A DNA stretch of 64,000 bases from Volvox africanus (lineage: Eukaryota; Chlorophyta; Chlorophyceae; Chlamydomonadales; Volvocaceae): assembly GCA_030268105.1 (NCBI GenBank), contig BSDZ01000021.1, positions 1,054,001 through 1,118,000 on the forward strand, given 5' to 3'. Positions 39,663 through 50,500 of this stretch are shown piece by piece. The first letter of the stretch is position 1, and each line of letters opens with the position of its first letter. The notes under the pieces were generated by a model. It was not told the DNA's origin. It did not search any database and saw only the letters and a list, made by a program, of their open reading frames with translations. Both the position numbers and the translations under genes were made by a program.

Positions 39663-42600
39663 TCATCGGCTTTCAGACTGGACTAACCACTTCACATCAA
39701 CATTCCCCTCCGGAAGCGGATCTGGATCTGGATCTGGGAAATCGAATGATTGAGGAAATGTACGGACGCAGGATTTGCCGATTTGGGACGGGGGGTCGAT
39801 GAATGGTTGGTGACCTGAGTCGCCTGGACGCTGCAGCACGCTCGAACGCGGGCCACTGCTGATACACGAAACACGAAACACCAAACACCAAACACCAAAC
39901 ACCAAACACCAAACACCAAACACCAAACACCAAACACCAAACACCAAACACCAAACATGTAGAAACTTGCAAGCGCTGGAGAACCACTACTCACAGCCCA
40001 AATACTCACCGAATCTCGCAGATATACGACGGTTGCACGTCCGTCGCGCCGCCGGGACTGTATCGGTAGCCGCAGGCCGACGCGGCTTCGCTGCAGTACA
40101 ACATGTAGTACCGTACTGCGGCACGCGTTCTGTCGTACTGGAAGTCAGTCGGGATGTAGGACATCCTGGACCCGTCTGTATTTGAGCCGGGGACAGCAGC
40201 ACCCGTATCTGTGCCAATGGTCAGTCCGATCCAGGTGTTGAGGGTAGCGCCCACCTGAAGACCTGAGAGGATGCTGTTTGACAGGAAATAGTATTCCGCT
40301 TCCGACGCTATCGCCGTCAGGTGACCCCCGTTGCCGACGCACGTCGCTTCCGCTGCGGTGAACGTGGCGGGGGTGTTATACAGCAGGTATGCCGAGCTGC
40401 CGCTAACCAAGATTCGCGGCACTGAAGACGCCGGCGGGCTACGCAGCGGCGGCGGTGGTGGTGAGGATTTCAAGGGTGGCAGGGGCGAGGGGGGCGGATT
40501 GCGCAGAGGCGGCGCCGGTGGGGGTGGGGAGGACTTTGGTGGTGGTGATGAAGGTGGCGGCGGTGGGGGTGGGGAGGACTTTGGTGGTGGTGGTAGAGGA
40601 GGAAGTGACCTGATTGATATAGGAGGAGGCGGCGGCGACGGTCCCGGCGACGGTGGCGGCGGCGGCGGCGAGCGCTTACGTGGGGGTGGCGACAGCGGCG
40701 GTGAGGGAGGACTTGTGCATTTTATAGTCTGCGAAGGAGGGGCCGTAAAGCACAGCCGGGGGTGGTTCAGGGACTTATTTGACAGTCGATTACTTTACAT
40801 ATACCTACGTAACACATGGGCATTCAAAGTGTGACACTCATAACACCGCGAAATGAATTGTCTCAACACACACTTTTTCGCAACGTCCCCGAAATTGCGC
40901 TCCCTCACTCCCTCACATCAATGTGGTCAACTAACCAGGGGGGGGACATCGTCGAAGCAGGTACTGGACAAGGTTGCGAAGTCTTTGCTGCAGTCAGTCA
41001 AACTTAGCAGCGCCATCGCATTGTGCTGTTGGGTCACATCGCCATACACGCTCAGCAGTGCCCGGGCGTCATCTGCCGTCGCCAGTGTAATCGTGAGTAT
41101 CATGTTGACAGGGTCGAAAATCGTACAGCTGTACGACGCCGCGGGTGTTGTCGCCTGCTCAACTAGTGGCATCATCAGCAACGCACCAAACAGTGAGCAG
41201 ACGCCGTCCGTAAAGCCCTGGTTTGCTGCAGCAGAACGCCGTATGGTAACGATGACGCCGCAGCCTGGCGGCGGCGGGTTTGGTGGTGACGGAGGTGCTG
41301 GCGGCGGTAACTTTTTCGCCTTCGGCGGGGGCGACAACGGCGGCGGTGAGGGAGGTGGCGGAGGGAGTGGCGGGGGGGAACGCAGAGGCGGGGACGAGCG
41401 CTTAGGCGGCGATGAGGGTGCCGGGAGCGGAGAAGGTGGTGGCGGCCGAGGTTTGCCAGGGGGGGGCGACTTTATCGCCGTTGTCGGTGGTGGTGGTGGT
41501 GGTGATGGCGATGGTGGCGATGGTGCTGGCGGCGGCGGTGAGGGCTTTGGCTTCAAGGCCTTTCGCGGCGGCGGTAGGTTGGGGTTGTCGGGCGACTCCA
41601 ACGGCATTGACGGCTCGCGCGATGGCGGCGGCAGCAACGGGAAACCTGGCTCTGATGCAGAGAACAGCACAGTTCCAGTGGGGCAGCACTCATAGCCGTT
41701 TAACTTTTTATCGTACAATGCGTACTCCAAGAGCTGCGGGTTGTACGAGAAGGCGCTGGCGTTCCAGCAGGGTGCTTGCAAGTTGAGACACAGGATAGCG
41801 CCGTTGGCCTTATCAGCATTCGTCAGCCACTGCGACAGCGGCGTCACCTTGAGAATATCAAGCCCCTGGTGCTCCTCCCAGTAGTACGACATAATTTGGT
41901 TGCCATTCACCACAGCGCTGGCTACGGACCCACGACAGTTGGGGGCTGTGCGGAATGTGACAAGGGGCACGGGGGGCCGGGGGCCCGGGGCGCATCATGC
42001 ATCGCATTTAGGAGCATCACCAGTAGCGCAAGGCTAGAATAGCAGAGGGGTCATTCGGACTTTCGTCGTCAGAAAACGTCAGATGAGCCCACCCAAGTTG
42101 GGTAGGATAGGGCAGGACAGGGCAGGGCAGGGCAGGGCAGGGCAGGGCAGGGCAGGGCAGGGCAGGGCAGGGCAGGGCAGGGCAGGGCAGCGCAGGGCAG
42201 GGCAGGGCAGGGCAGGGCAGGGCAGGGCAGGGCAGGGCAGGGCAGGGCAGGGCAGGGCAGGGCAGGGCAGGGCAGGGCAGGGCAGGGCAGGGCAGGGCAG
42301 GGCAGGGCAGGGCAGGGCAGGGCAGGGCAGGGCAGGGCAGGGCAGGGCAGGGCAGGGCAGGGCAGGGCAGCATGGGCACGTGTAGCTCTGCCCGGATTCG
42401 ATTGGATCTTCGTGGAAAGCAGATTGGATGTTCAAGCCTGGGTTACGGATTTGAAATCTGGATTACGGATACTGGTCCGGTTCAGACTTCGTTTCGGGTT
42501 TAAGGCTAAGGGTTTATAAACACACACATATATATGCGCAGCAAAGCGCTGATCCCAATCCCTCCTCGCTCAACCATGGCTCACCCCGCATTGGCTCCAG

Positions 42601-42959
42601 GAAAGCATTCCGACGGATTCAACTCAGAACTCTATGTGTCACACGCATCCGATGTCGTTCCTCACCTGGAAAAACTTTCAGCTTATTAATGCCCGTGCTG
42701 CAGCACCGGTACTTTCCTGGGATGCAGCTACTCAGCACCTGAATTTGTATGCAAATTGTGGACGTGTTGTACAGCCGGTTCTCACGGTAACTGTACAGCG
42801 TGGCGTAGTACGGCGAGTTCCGCTGATCCTGAACACAGCTCTCGAATGGAAAGTCCGTGCCGGTGTACAAGCTGCCGTATGCGAGCCGGGGCCCCGATCC
42901 GGGTCCAGGGCACCCAAGGGCCAGCAGAAGAAGCAAGGTGGGCAGTAGTGCCGCTGGAG
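39663..42959 (-). CDS. Pherophorin fused to a C-type lectin domain (5' end unsettled)
   Basis: Exons in phase: about 42959-42666 (secretion signal PAALLPTLLLLLALG, then FPFESCVQ, YNTSTICI, GKYRCCS, INKLKVFP), 41945-40936, 40728-40010 and a likely last exon about 39859-39663. The second exon completes the pherophorin domain (APNCRGSV, HQGLDILKVTPL, APCWNASAF, YECCPTG). A Pro-rich rod follows, then a further Cys-containing domain of about 110 residues (CGVIVTIRRSAA, SYSCTIFDP, LTDCSKDF, STCFDD). The third exon starts with a second PPSPP rod and ends in a C-type-lectin-like domain: YLLYNTPATFTAAEATCVGNGG, LTAIASEAEYYFL, NTWIGLTIG and, at its end, CGYRYS...YICEI. Classic calcium-site EPN/QPD and WND motifs are not evident, so sugar binding is uncertain. 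The product should be secreted into the matrix. The start codon upstream of 42959 was not resolved; the last exon is inferred from phase and an open frame. Confidence 0.88.
39864..39957. repeat. (ACACCAA)n heptamer tandem repeat
   Basis: About 12 near-perfect 7-base units lie within the last proposed intron of the pherophorin-lectin gene, ending about 50 bases from the donor of the lectin exon. It is not the plant or volvocine telomere unit. Confidence 0.93.
42110..42370. repeat. (GGGCA)n minisatellite in an intron
   Basis: About 52 tandem GGGCA pentamers with a single interruption (GCGCA near 42190) fill part of the intron between the first two exons of the pherophorin-lectin gene. Long Pro-Cys-Leu frames on both strands are artefacts of the repeat. 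Confidence 0.96.
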
Positions 42960-44130
42960 CTGCCACCCCCAGGGATCGTGATGCGTGATGCAGTCTGATC
43001 CTTTGCAGGACACCATCGCAGGAAACTCCGCGAGCAAGCGGCGGCTCGCCTGGCTCCCGAATGGCCGCTGTGCGCCATTCGGGATTTCCTGGTTTGCCAT
43101 CCTCCTCTGTAGGGGCGAATAGGTCCAGTAGCCCTTGGATGCTAGTGGCGGTAGCAGCCAACACCGTGCTGTGGCGTAATCCTTGTGCCTGTCGACTGTG
43201 GAATTTTGCTGGTGCTGGTGCTGGTGCTGGTGCTGCTGGTGCTGGTGCTGCTGGTGCTGCTGGTGCTGGTGCTGGTGCTGGTGCTGGTGCTGGTGCTGCT
43301 GGTGCTGGTGCTGCTGGTGCTGGTGCTGGTGCTGGTGCTGGTGCTGGTGCTGGTGCTGGTGCTGCTGGTGCTGGTGCTGCTGGTGCTGCTGGTGCTGGTG
43401 CTGGTGCTGCTGGTGCTGGTGCTGGTGCTGCTGGTGCTGCTGGTGCTGCTGGTGCTGGTGCTGGTGCTGGTGCTGGTGCTGGTGCTGGTGCTGGTGCTGG
43501 TGCTGGTGCTGGTGCTGGTGCTGGTGCTGCTGCCTGCTGCCAACATGGTTCAGAACCTAGGGTATTCAGGTTCATAGGCTCCAGTGCTGCGAACGGTCCA
43601 GGACATGCTAGCACTGCCGTGTCATGCCTTGAGTCGGGCCGTTGGGGGCGGCCAGATAGGCTTTGCTGGAGATCATCGGGATGATGAAGGCGCGGATGGT
43701 AGTCCTTTTGCTGCCAGCCACTGCTGGCGCTGGTGCTGCAGCCACAGGCGCTGTTACATCCGATAAGTGAGGCACCGCTGGACTGTTGCTGTTCTTCCCC
43801 ACCACCGTTCAAGTCCGCAGCCAAAATGGAATTGGGGAAGGTAGTCTGTCCTGATGAGGTGGCGCTGCAGGATGCTGGGGTGGTGGAGGCTGCTGTCAGA
43901 CTGCGGGAAGTAAGGGGCAAAAGCTGCGGCAGCTCAGGCTGGTATATTTGACTTGTGCGAAGAGACGAGAGCAGTGTGTCGGTGCGGAGGGACACGGCAT
44001 CGACGCATCGGGGATTCCCTTGACGACTGCGTGCTCCACCTGCAGCTGCCTCTGCTGCAGCGGGGGTGCTGCCGGATGCCTGGGCTGCCTGTCCATGTTG
44101 CGGATTCGGCGAGCATGCAGGGACCGACAT
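42960..44130 (-). other. Open reading region upstream of the pherophorin-lectin gene, status unclear
   Basis: The frame of the pherophorin secretion-signal exon stays open upstream to an ATG at 44130 (MSVPACSPNPQHGQ). It covers a Ser/Gln/Ala-rich segment of about 190 residues, a (TGCTGG)n repeat read as Ala-Pro, and about 80 ordinary-looking residues (TSIQGLLDLFAPTEEDG). A TATA-like TTATATTTA lies near 44180-44172. Either this is a real N-terminal extension that buries the hydrophobic segment inside the protein, or a separate minus-strand gene, or chance openness helped by the repeat. A codon-phase-1 acceptor at 42960-42961 favours a separate signal exon for the pherophorin. Confidence 0.35.
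43207..43540. repeat. (TGCTGG)n/(TGC) coding-like hexamer repeat
   Basis: About 330 bp of TGCTGG units with TGCTGC variants. All six frames are open through it, so it lengthens any frame that enters it. Confidence 0.95.
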
Positions 44131-46572
44131 GCCCTTGACGTGGCACTGTATGGCCTTTCTTAGCACTCAAATAAATATAAGACGTTACCGTAGGTTTCCA
44201 GGGTCGTCTTTAAGGTATGGTTAATGGTTTGTCGGTCAAGCCAGGTTGTCACGTCCGTTGGCACCTTCGGTTATGACAGCGACTCTCTTTTCCCAAACCA
44301 GCTCTGAGACCAGCTTATTATTATTGATTATTTTAGTTATTTAATGTGATTTTGTCTGATGATTTCGGCCCTGTTTTTCCTCTCCTGGTCACGCCCGAGG
44401 AGTAAATGTCAAATATTCCAACGACGGCCATTAAGCATACGAGAAAAAATATTTGTAAAAGAAAGCTCTGCTATTTCAAGAAGTCTGATGTAATTGGTCA
44501 GGGAAATAGATAGGGTCGGCGCAGCTATGGAAGACCAGGTGCAGAGTATCCTGATTGTGTTACAGATACTTGCATCGGTTTGAGTTGAGGCGAGACAATA
44601 TTTCTATGCGATTTTCACATTACTCGTATCTCATTGTCTCGGCATTCAATTGGCCCCGCCCACCGGCAGCGCTGCTACGGATTTCACAAGAAGCCATTAA
44701 TCCAGTCGAGACCCACAAAAATATACATGATATTCTAGCTAGTTATGAATTCACCATTCAATAAGGAGAAAAGGAGAAAATGTTGGCAGTAGCATGAATA
44801 AGCCGCGGTTTCCGGTGCATACTACTATATTTATATGCATACTTCTTCACTGCGCCGAAGGGACTAATCTGTATTGTTATAATAAAAACGTGAGCTGTAA
44901 CGAAAGTGCCATGATCAAGGGCTTTCCGTGTGGACTGGCAAAGAGGCGTAATGAAACACAAAACCTGGGGTGCTCAAGCTAGAAAGCAAGCAGTGCAAAC
45001 GTGACGCAAATTTATATCTTGTATATGACTTCGTGAAGCCATAAGTTGCAGCGATGCTTACAGCCGGTCATGGTTGTCAGTTACTGGGGGACTTGCCTTC
45101 CAGGCAGGTCCGTGCGGTTCGTAGATAAAGCTCAGGCCAACGATAACACGACACGGGGTAGCTTCCCAGAGCAACGATAGGAGCGAAACTCGTGCCAAAG
45201 AACGCAAGCAAGTCTACTGCGCGCGGAAGATACGCGGGAGCTGACATCAAACATGACGCGTTATGGCCCCATAGTGTATCCCGAACACAGCGGGAAAATC
45301 GGGGGAAGCATTTGAAGTCACATGTGATTTCATTGCCATGTATAACGTCTTTTCGTAGACCGAACCCCAACTTAATATTTGGGGGAGCTTTCGGGGGCAC
45401 ACTTATCGTATCCATCAACCTGCCTTCCGCAAAAACAACACTACCTAGCCTTCCAGGCAATGCGACCAAGGTGGAGCGGTAAGCTCATGGGAGCTATTTG
45501 TGGAGCACGGTCCACCTTCGGGGGAACGCACTTCCTTGTGCATCTGCTGACATGAACCACCGAAATCCCACAACCATTCACCAAGGTCCATGGCAACAAA
45601 CATCTGCACGCAACCTTTGGTCCATGAATTCAAGTCCAAAAATATTTGCTTCATGACGCCAAGTCAAGAAAAGCGTACATCGCAGCCGCAACTGGCGCCA
45701 CGCCACAGCAGTTGTCAACATTGCTTCGTATACACGCTGAGGAATGCTGCGCTGTATCAATCGTGACGTCAGCTACAAATTGCTCTTAAATGGTGACACT
45801 TCAGGGGGAGCAAGACGGGAAGTGTCCACCAGTGTCCAGTAAACACAATTAGCGACAGCCATTCATCGATCGCCATTTTCCCAGTGCATGCCCGCACTGC
45901 GCGCGCAAATGGCTCGCCGGGGGCCGATTGGGTCCCAGCCAATTATGCCTCCTCTTTTCAGTTCCAACGAAGCGGATAGAGGCCGAGGGCATGCGATACA
46001 GCCCATGTGCACTGACGTGCGGAAGAGGCGCGTGCGGAGAGGTGAGAATGCAAATCCAGATCTGAAAAGGAAACTTAATTTGCTATGGCAGTTGTGCTAT
46101 GGCAGGAGGATGGCCCTTAGGGCCCTATGGGGGGATGCGTGCATGCGCATGCGCATGTGAATGTTCATGCGGGTAGTGGAATGCGGGTAGTGGAATGTTC
46201 ATGCGGGTACTTTCCTTTCGACAGCAGCTACGCACGCAGCTATCACGCCAGGCATGATGCAGTTCGGTACCGGTTCAAAATGACCAGTTGACGCCAGGAT
46301 GACGCGACATACGTCCGTGCAACGGTTTCCTTAACTGACTAACCGGAATCAGAAATCGTCACAAGTTCCATATTTGTTACTACGCTCGGGTCCCCAAACC
46401 GCGACTTATACATTAATAAGCGTCCAAAACCGCTTCAGTTACGGACAGTACCCTCGGATGCCGCGATGCAAAAATGGGGAAGTGGGCAGCAGATGTGGCC
46501 GCACATACTAGGCAATGGACTGTGCGACAATAATATCTACCCCTACCAAACAACCGTTTCTAAGAAGCCACC

Positions 46573-46599
46573 GACAGACAGACAGACAGACAGACAGAC
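46573..46599. repeat. (GACA)n microsatellite
   Basis: About six and a half GACA units in intergenic DNA. Confidence 0.9.
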
Positions 46600-47237
46600 G
46601 TTTCCCCGCGTCGCGACCATGGAATAGCGCATTACGGTGGGAAAGCATCATACACCGCAAGCGGCTACACGGTGCACACGCGCGCGTGTGAAATGAAGCC
46701 AGACAGGTCGGGGCAGCCTTGGATGCAAGCCTTAAGCCCGACGCCTCGAGCGCAACAAGGAGGTTGTAGGAAACTAAGAGTACGTGTGCAGCAACTGAAA
46801 TATATTATTGTGTGCTATATCGTGTTGTGATTGCATTGAGTGCCAAAGTGCAGGTACAATTCCTCGTTAATGTTGGTGATGGCGGTGGCGGTGGCGGTGG
46901 CAGTGGTGATGATGATGGTGATGGTGATGGTGGAGGCCGTAAACATACAGAGGATGCTGCTTTCTTTAAGGACATTGGGGCGGTGATGCTGCAATTCTGT
47001 GCACCTCGGCGCACAACGTGCATGGGGATGGGGAGGAGTGGAAGCGAAGTGTCAAAATCACGCACTCCCGGTATATTGGTATGAATGAGTTCAGGCAATC
47101 GGTGGTCATCCAGCTGTCGTGGCGGTCGAGGTCGGAGCGGGCGAGCAGAAAAAGCCGTCAGGCCATGCGCCTTGCACCGCGGCCAGCTACACCATGCTTC
47201 AGGCCGCACGCAACAACACGCGTGCCCGCGGCAAAGG

Positions 47238-47242
47238 TTACA
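47238..47242 (-). terminator. TGTAA poly(A) signal for the disordered-protein gene
   Basis: TGTAA on the minus strand 330 bases after the stop codon at 47572. Confidence 0.45.
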
Positions 47243-47571
47243 CAAACCCCGACGCCTCGTGAAGCGGTCACCTCTTGATTACGGCAAATATTCTCCGGTT
47301 CCCCCATCCCTCGTTCCCAATCCCAACGGTTCTCTATCTTTCCCAACAATTAAACAACCCCGCTTTCCTCTCGGCTAATGCACCTGCAACATGATGGGCA
47401 TCCGAACCGCACTCATACCATCTCCACGGAAACGGCATGTTCCGCCCAAGTCCTCAACCAGTCCTAGGTGCATCGGCGCCTTCATGCACCATCTGCGCAC
47501 CTGCCTACGGCCCCTACCGGACTCTGCGTTTATGACCGCCTGGTCCCGCCAGTCCCCGGGTGGCCGTCACA

Positions 47572-50500
47572 TCACATCTTAACCCCGAGTCGCACGTTCC
47601 CGGGCAGAGACTGGCGCATCACTGGGGCCGCAGCACCCGCACCACCGTGGCGCTGATCCTGCTGGCGAAGTTCCTGCGCGGCTCCGTGTTCCACCAGGGA
47701 AAGGTTGTTACGGTGTAACCAAACCTGCAGCACATCCGGCTCGGGAACCAGCCGGACACCGCGGTGGAGTGCTTGCGGACTGGCGGCCCATGGGAGCGGC
47801 GTTGCCACAGGAGTGGGCTTACCTGCCGCTGCTGCTGCCGGCGGTGGTGGCGGTGGTGGCGGTGGCGCTGCCGACGTCCGGAAGCCTGTAACTTCCGACA
47901 GCTCGTCCAATGGATCCAGAGGTCCCAGCGGCGCAGCGCAGCTCCGCTCGACAGTACAGCGGCGACTGTGATCGCGGACCCAGGACTCCAGACTGTCTCG
48001 CGGAGTGGCCACGAACAAGTGTGCAGGGCCTTTCGAGGTCGTAGGACTTGCAAGAGGGGCGCCTTCAGCTGGGGCGCTGTTGTCAGGAATGAGGTTGGCA
48101 GCTGCGGCCGAGGCAGCGGCTGCAATCAAGCCGGCGCCGCCTCCGTTGCAACTCACGCGGCGGACATTATCCAGAGCCGCTTCAGCTGACGCACGCAGCA
48201 TAGCGGCGGTCAGGTATGCACCCGCCGCCGGAGACGGCTGCAAGATAGCTTTCGCCGCGCCTCTACCCAGGCTGTGGAACTTCGTCAGTCGGAAGTGTGA
48301 TGACGGAGCGGATGAGGCGTCAGGCACTTTCTGGGCGTCGGTGGCAACGGCGGCGACATCAGCCATGGTAGCTGGAGCCGCGGACGCCGTCGTGGTCTTT
48401 GACAAGTCGTGTCTATTGTGACCTGTCGACAATACCTGCTGCGGTAGCGGCCCTGAAGGAGGCAACGGCGCTGCTGCTTCTGGCGGCTGGGAAGGCGCTG
48501 CCTCTCGGTGATCCACCTGGACCTTCGAGTCAACCCCAAACGTTCCCATTCGAGAAAGCTCCGCCGCAATCATCTGGCGTGCCTGCGTCCTGTCCAACTC
48601 TGTCCATTCACCGGGCGTGTGGCGTGTGCCCTTCCCCTCGTCTTCACGCCACGCCGCGACGTCCTCCTCATCCCCATCGCGGTCGCCCGCCTCGCTATCC
48701 TTCATATCATCGCCTATCTGGGATCCCGGGTCGACGGTCGCGCGCAAGCTGGCGGCAATATCAGTTATGTAGCCCTCCAGGGACGCAGACGAGGAGGAAT
48801 CGCCGTTGTGCCCGTTGCCCGCGGCGGTGGCCGTCGCCGCCAGTGGCCGCGTCTTGTGCCCCTCCTGGGATTTAATCACAGAAGACCCCATTCGCGGCAC
48901 TGAATCCCCCAACGCACCGGGTAGGGCGCCCCTTCCCCCTTGTGTTGCGTGTACCGGGCGGGGCGTTGGCGAATCGTCGTTGACCAAAGACGCAGCTATA
49001 GCCTGAGCCGGCTTTGGGGTCTCTGAAGGCGAGGAGTCCGTGCGATCTTTCCTGGCCTTGATGATTTGGTGGCGCAAAAGGCTGGACTCTGGGCCGGCGG
49101 GCTTGGACGAGTCCTGCGTGCCACCATCACCGATGTGACCGTTGCTACCGTTGCCACCCCCCATGTAATCAACTGTATCTTGAACGGTAGTTGGATGAAG
49201 GCCTCCGGTCGTGACCCGCCGCCGTCGTGAATCCGCACCCGTGGGCGACGTCGGGAGCGCCGAAGCCGAATTAAGCGTTCCAATCATTCCCTTTAGCTGC
49301 TGAGTGGGTGCCGTCATCCGTTCTGGCTTGCCGTACAAAGGGTTGTCGACGCAATCTTCTTCCAGCGGCTCAGAGCCCCCAAATCCGGCCGCCAACTTGC
49401 TGGACCTGCCCGCCAGACGCCGATACCGCGGAGAGTCCTGGTGCGACAGCGATGACTGGTCGGACGGGGACTGAAGTTGCGACCCTGACGTCATCGGGCA
49501 TGCCGAATCCCCCGCTGCAGAACGCTGAAGAGAAGTCATTCGCCGCGTCGTCGGCGATTGAGGATGAGATTCCGCAGCGTTGCTACCTCCGTCATCTCCG
49601 CCAGTGCTGTTGGGCGGCAACATCAGCGGCGGCAGCGGCAACACCGCATTTCTTGGTGTCGACCGGCCCATTGGCGAATTACCACCTCTGAAATCGCCTG
49701 CGGGTCCCGTACTGTCCTTCGGACTGCTGCCTCCTCCCAAAGTACTGCCGATGCCCCGTGACAGTTGCCTGGCCATCATCCTCTGCACGAGGGATGGCTG
49801 GGCTCCGTCGCCGCTGCCTCCGCCTCCGCCTCTGCCACCGCCCGCACCGTCACCGCCGCCTGCAGGGCCAAGACTGAGGACGCCGGACGTCGAGGTTGCA
49901 ACTGCGCGACCACTGCCGCCGCTAGGCACCAAGCTGGGGCTTCCGCTAGCAGCTGCCTCGACAGACGTCAACATGGTTTGGACCGTGGCTCCCGCAAGCC
50001 GGGCGTTGGTCGTGTGCTTAAGTGACGTGGATTTCATGAGGGCCCTACCTCCACTGTCAGGAACAAACGGCGAGACAGCTCCGGAGCGATTTCCCGGAGA
50101 CTCTGGGAACCAGCCCGCGGCGCCGGGTGCCGCTGTACTGCCCTTGGTGGTGACAACGCTGATGCTAGGTTCCCACCGCCCCGCTGCGACCTTGGGGCTC
50201 ACGGCTCCTGAAGATGGAAAGTTCTCCGGCGAAAAGACGGACAACAGTTGTGACTGGGCCTCACCGGCCGTGACAACCTCCGCTTGTGTCGCCTCAGCAC
50301 TAACGATGCCCGTGGCACGAGCTGCCTGAAGGTCGTCCGAGTCGCAAGCGCTCTTACCGCCCGGACTAGGGGATGCCAAGTTTGGACACGTCGATGCAGC
50401 CAACGCCATACTTCCGGATGGCGCTGGCGAGTCGCTGGTTCCGTCTTCTGCGACATTCATAGCCGGGTTTGCAGCCCTGGTTGCAATGTTCAACTCCTCG

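Larger units (their letters stand above)
44182..47571. other. Intergenic stretch, no recognised gene
   Basis: A 3.4-kb stretch with only short frames. The longest (45077-45469 and 46805-47245, both minus) show no family motif and the second is inflated by a (GGTGAT)-rich run at 46873-46935. There is a (GACA)n run at 46573-46599 and small tandem copies of GCGGGTAGTGGAAT at about 46170-46210. Minus-strand TGTAA at 47242-47238 may serve the next gene. Confidence 0.45.

Noticed and set aside
39864..39957. Interstitial telomere or CRISPR-like array
   Set aside because: Seven-base unit ACACCAA is not TTTTAGGG or TTTAGGG, there are no spacers, and this is a eukaryotic nuclear region.
40331..41695. 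Plus-strand Gly-rich proteins
   Set aside because: Antisense of the pherophorin-lectin Pro-rich rods.
42017..42435. Pro-Cys-Leu repeat frames on both strands
   Set aside because: Pure reading of the GGGCA minisatellite inside an intron, open in every frame.
43061..43684. Plus-strand Gly-Ala, Cys-Trp and Val-Leu repeat proteins
   Set aside because: The TGCTGG repeat opens all frames; flanks on the plus strand have no domain or splice support.
48399..48903. Plus-strand frames opposite the disordered-protein gene
   Set aside because: GC-rich third positions on the minus strand open the antisense frames; the single frame of over 1000 codons is on the minus strand.
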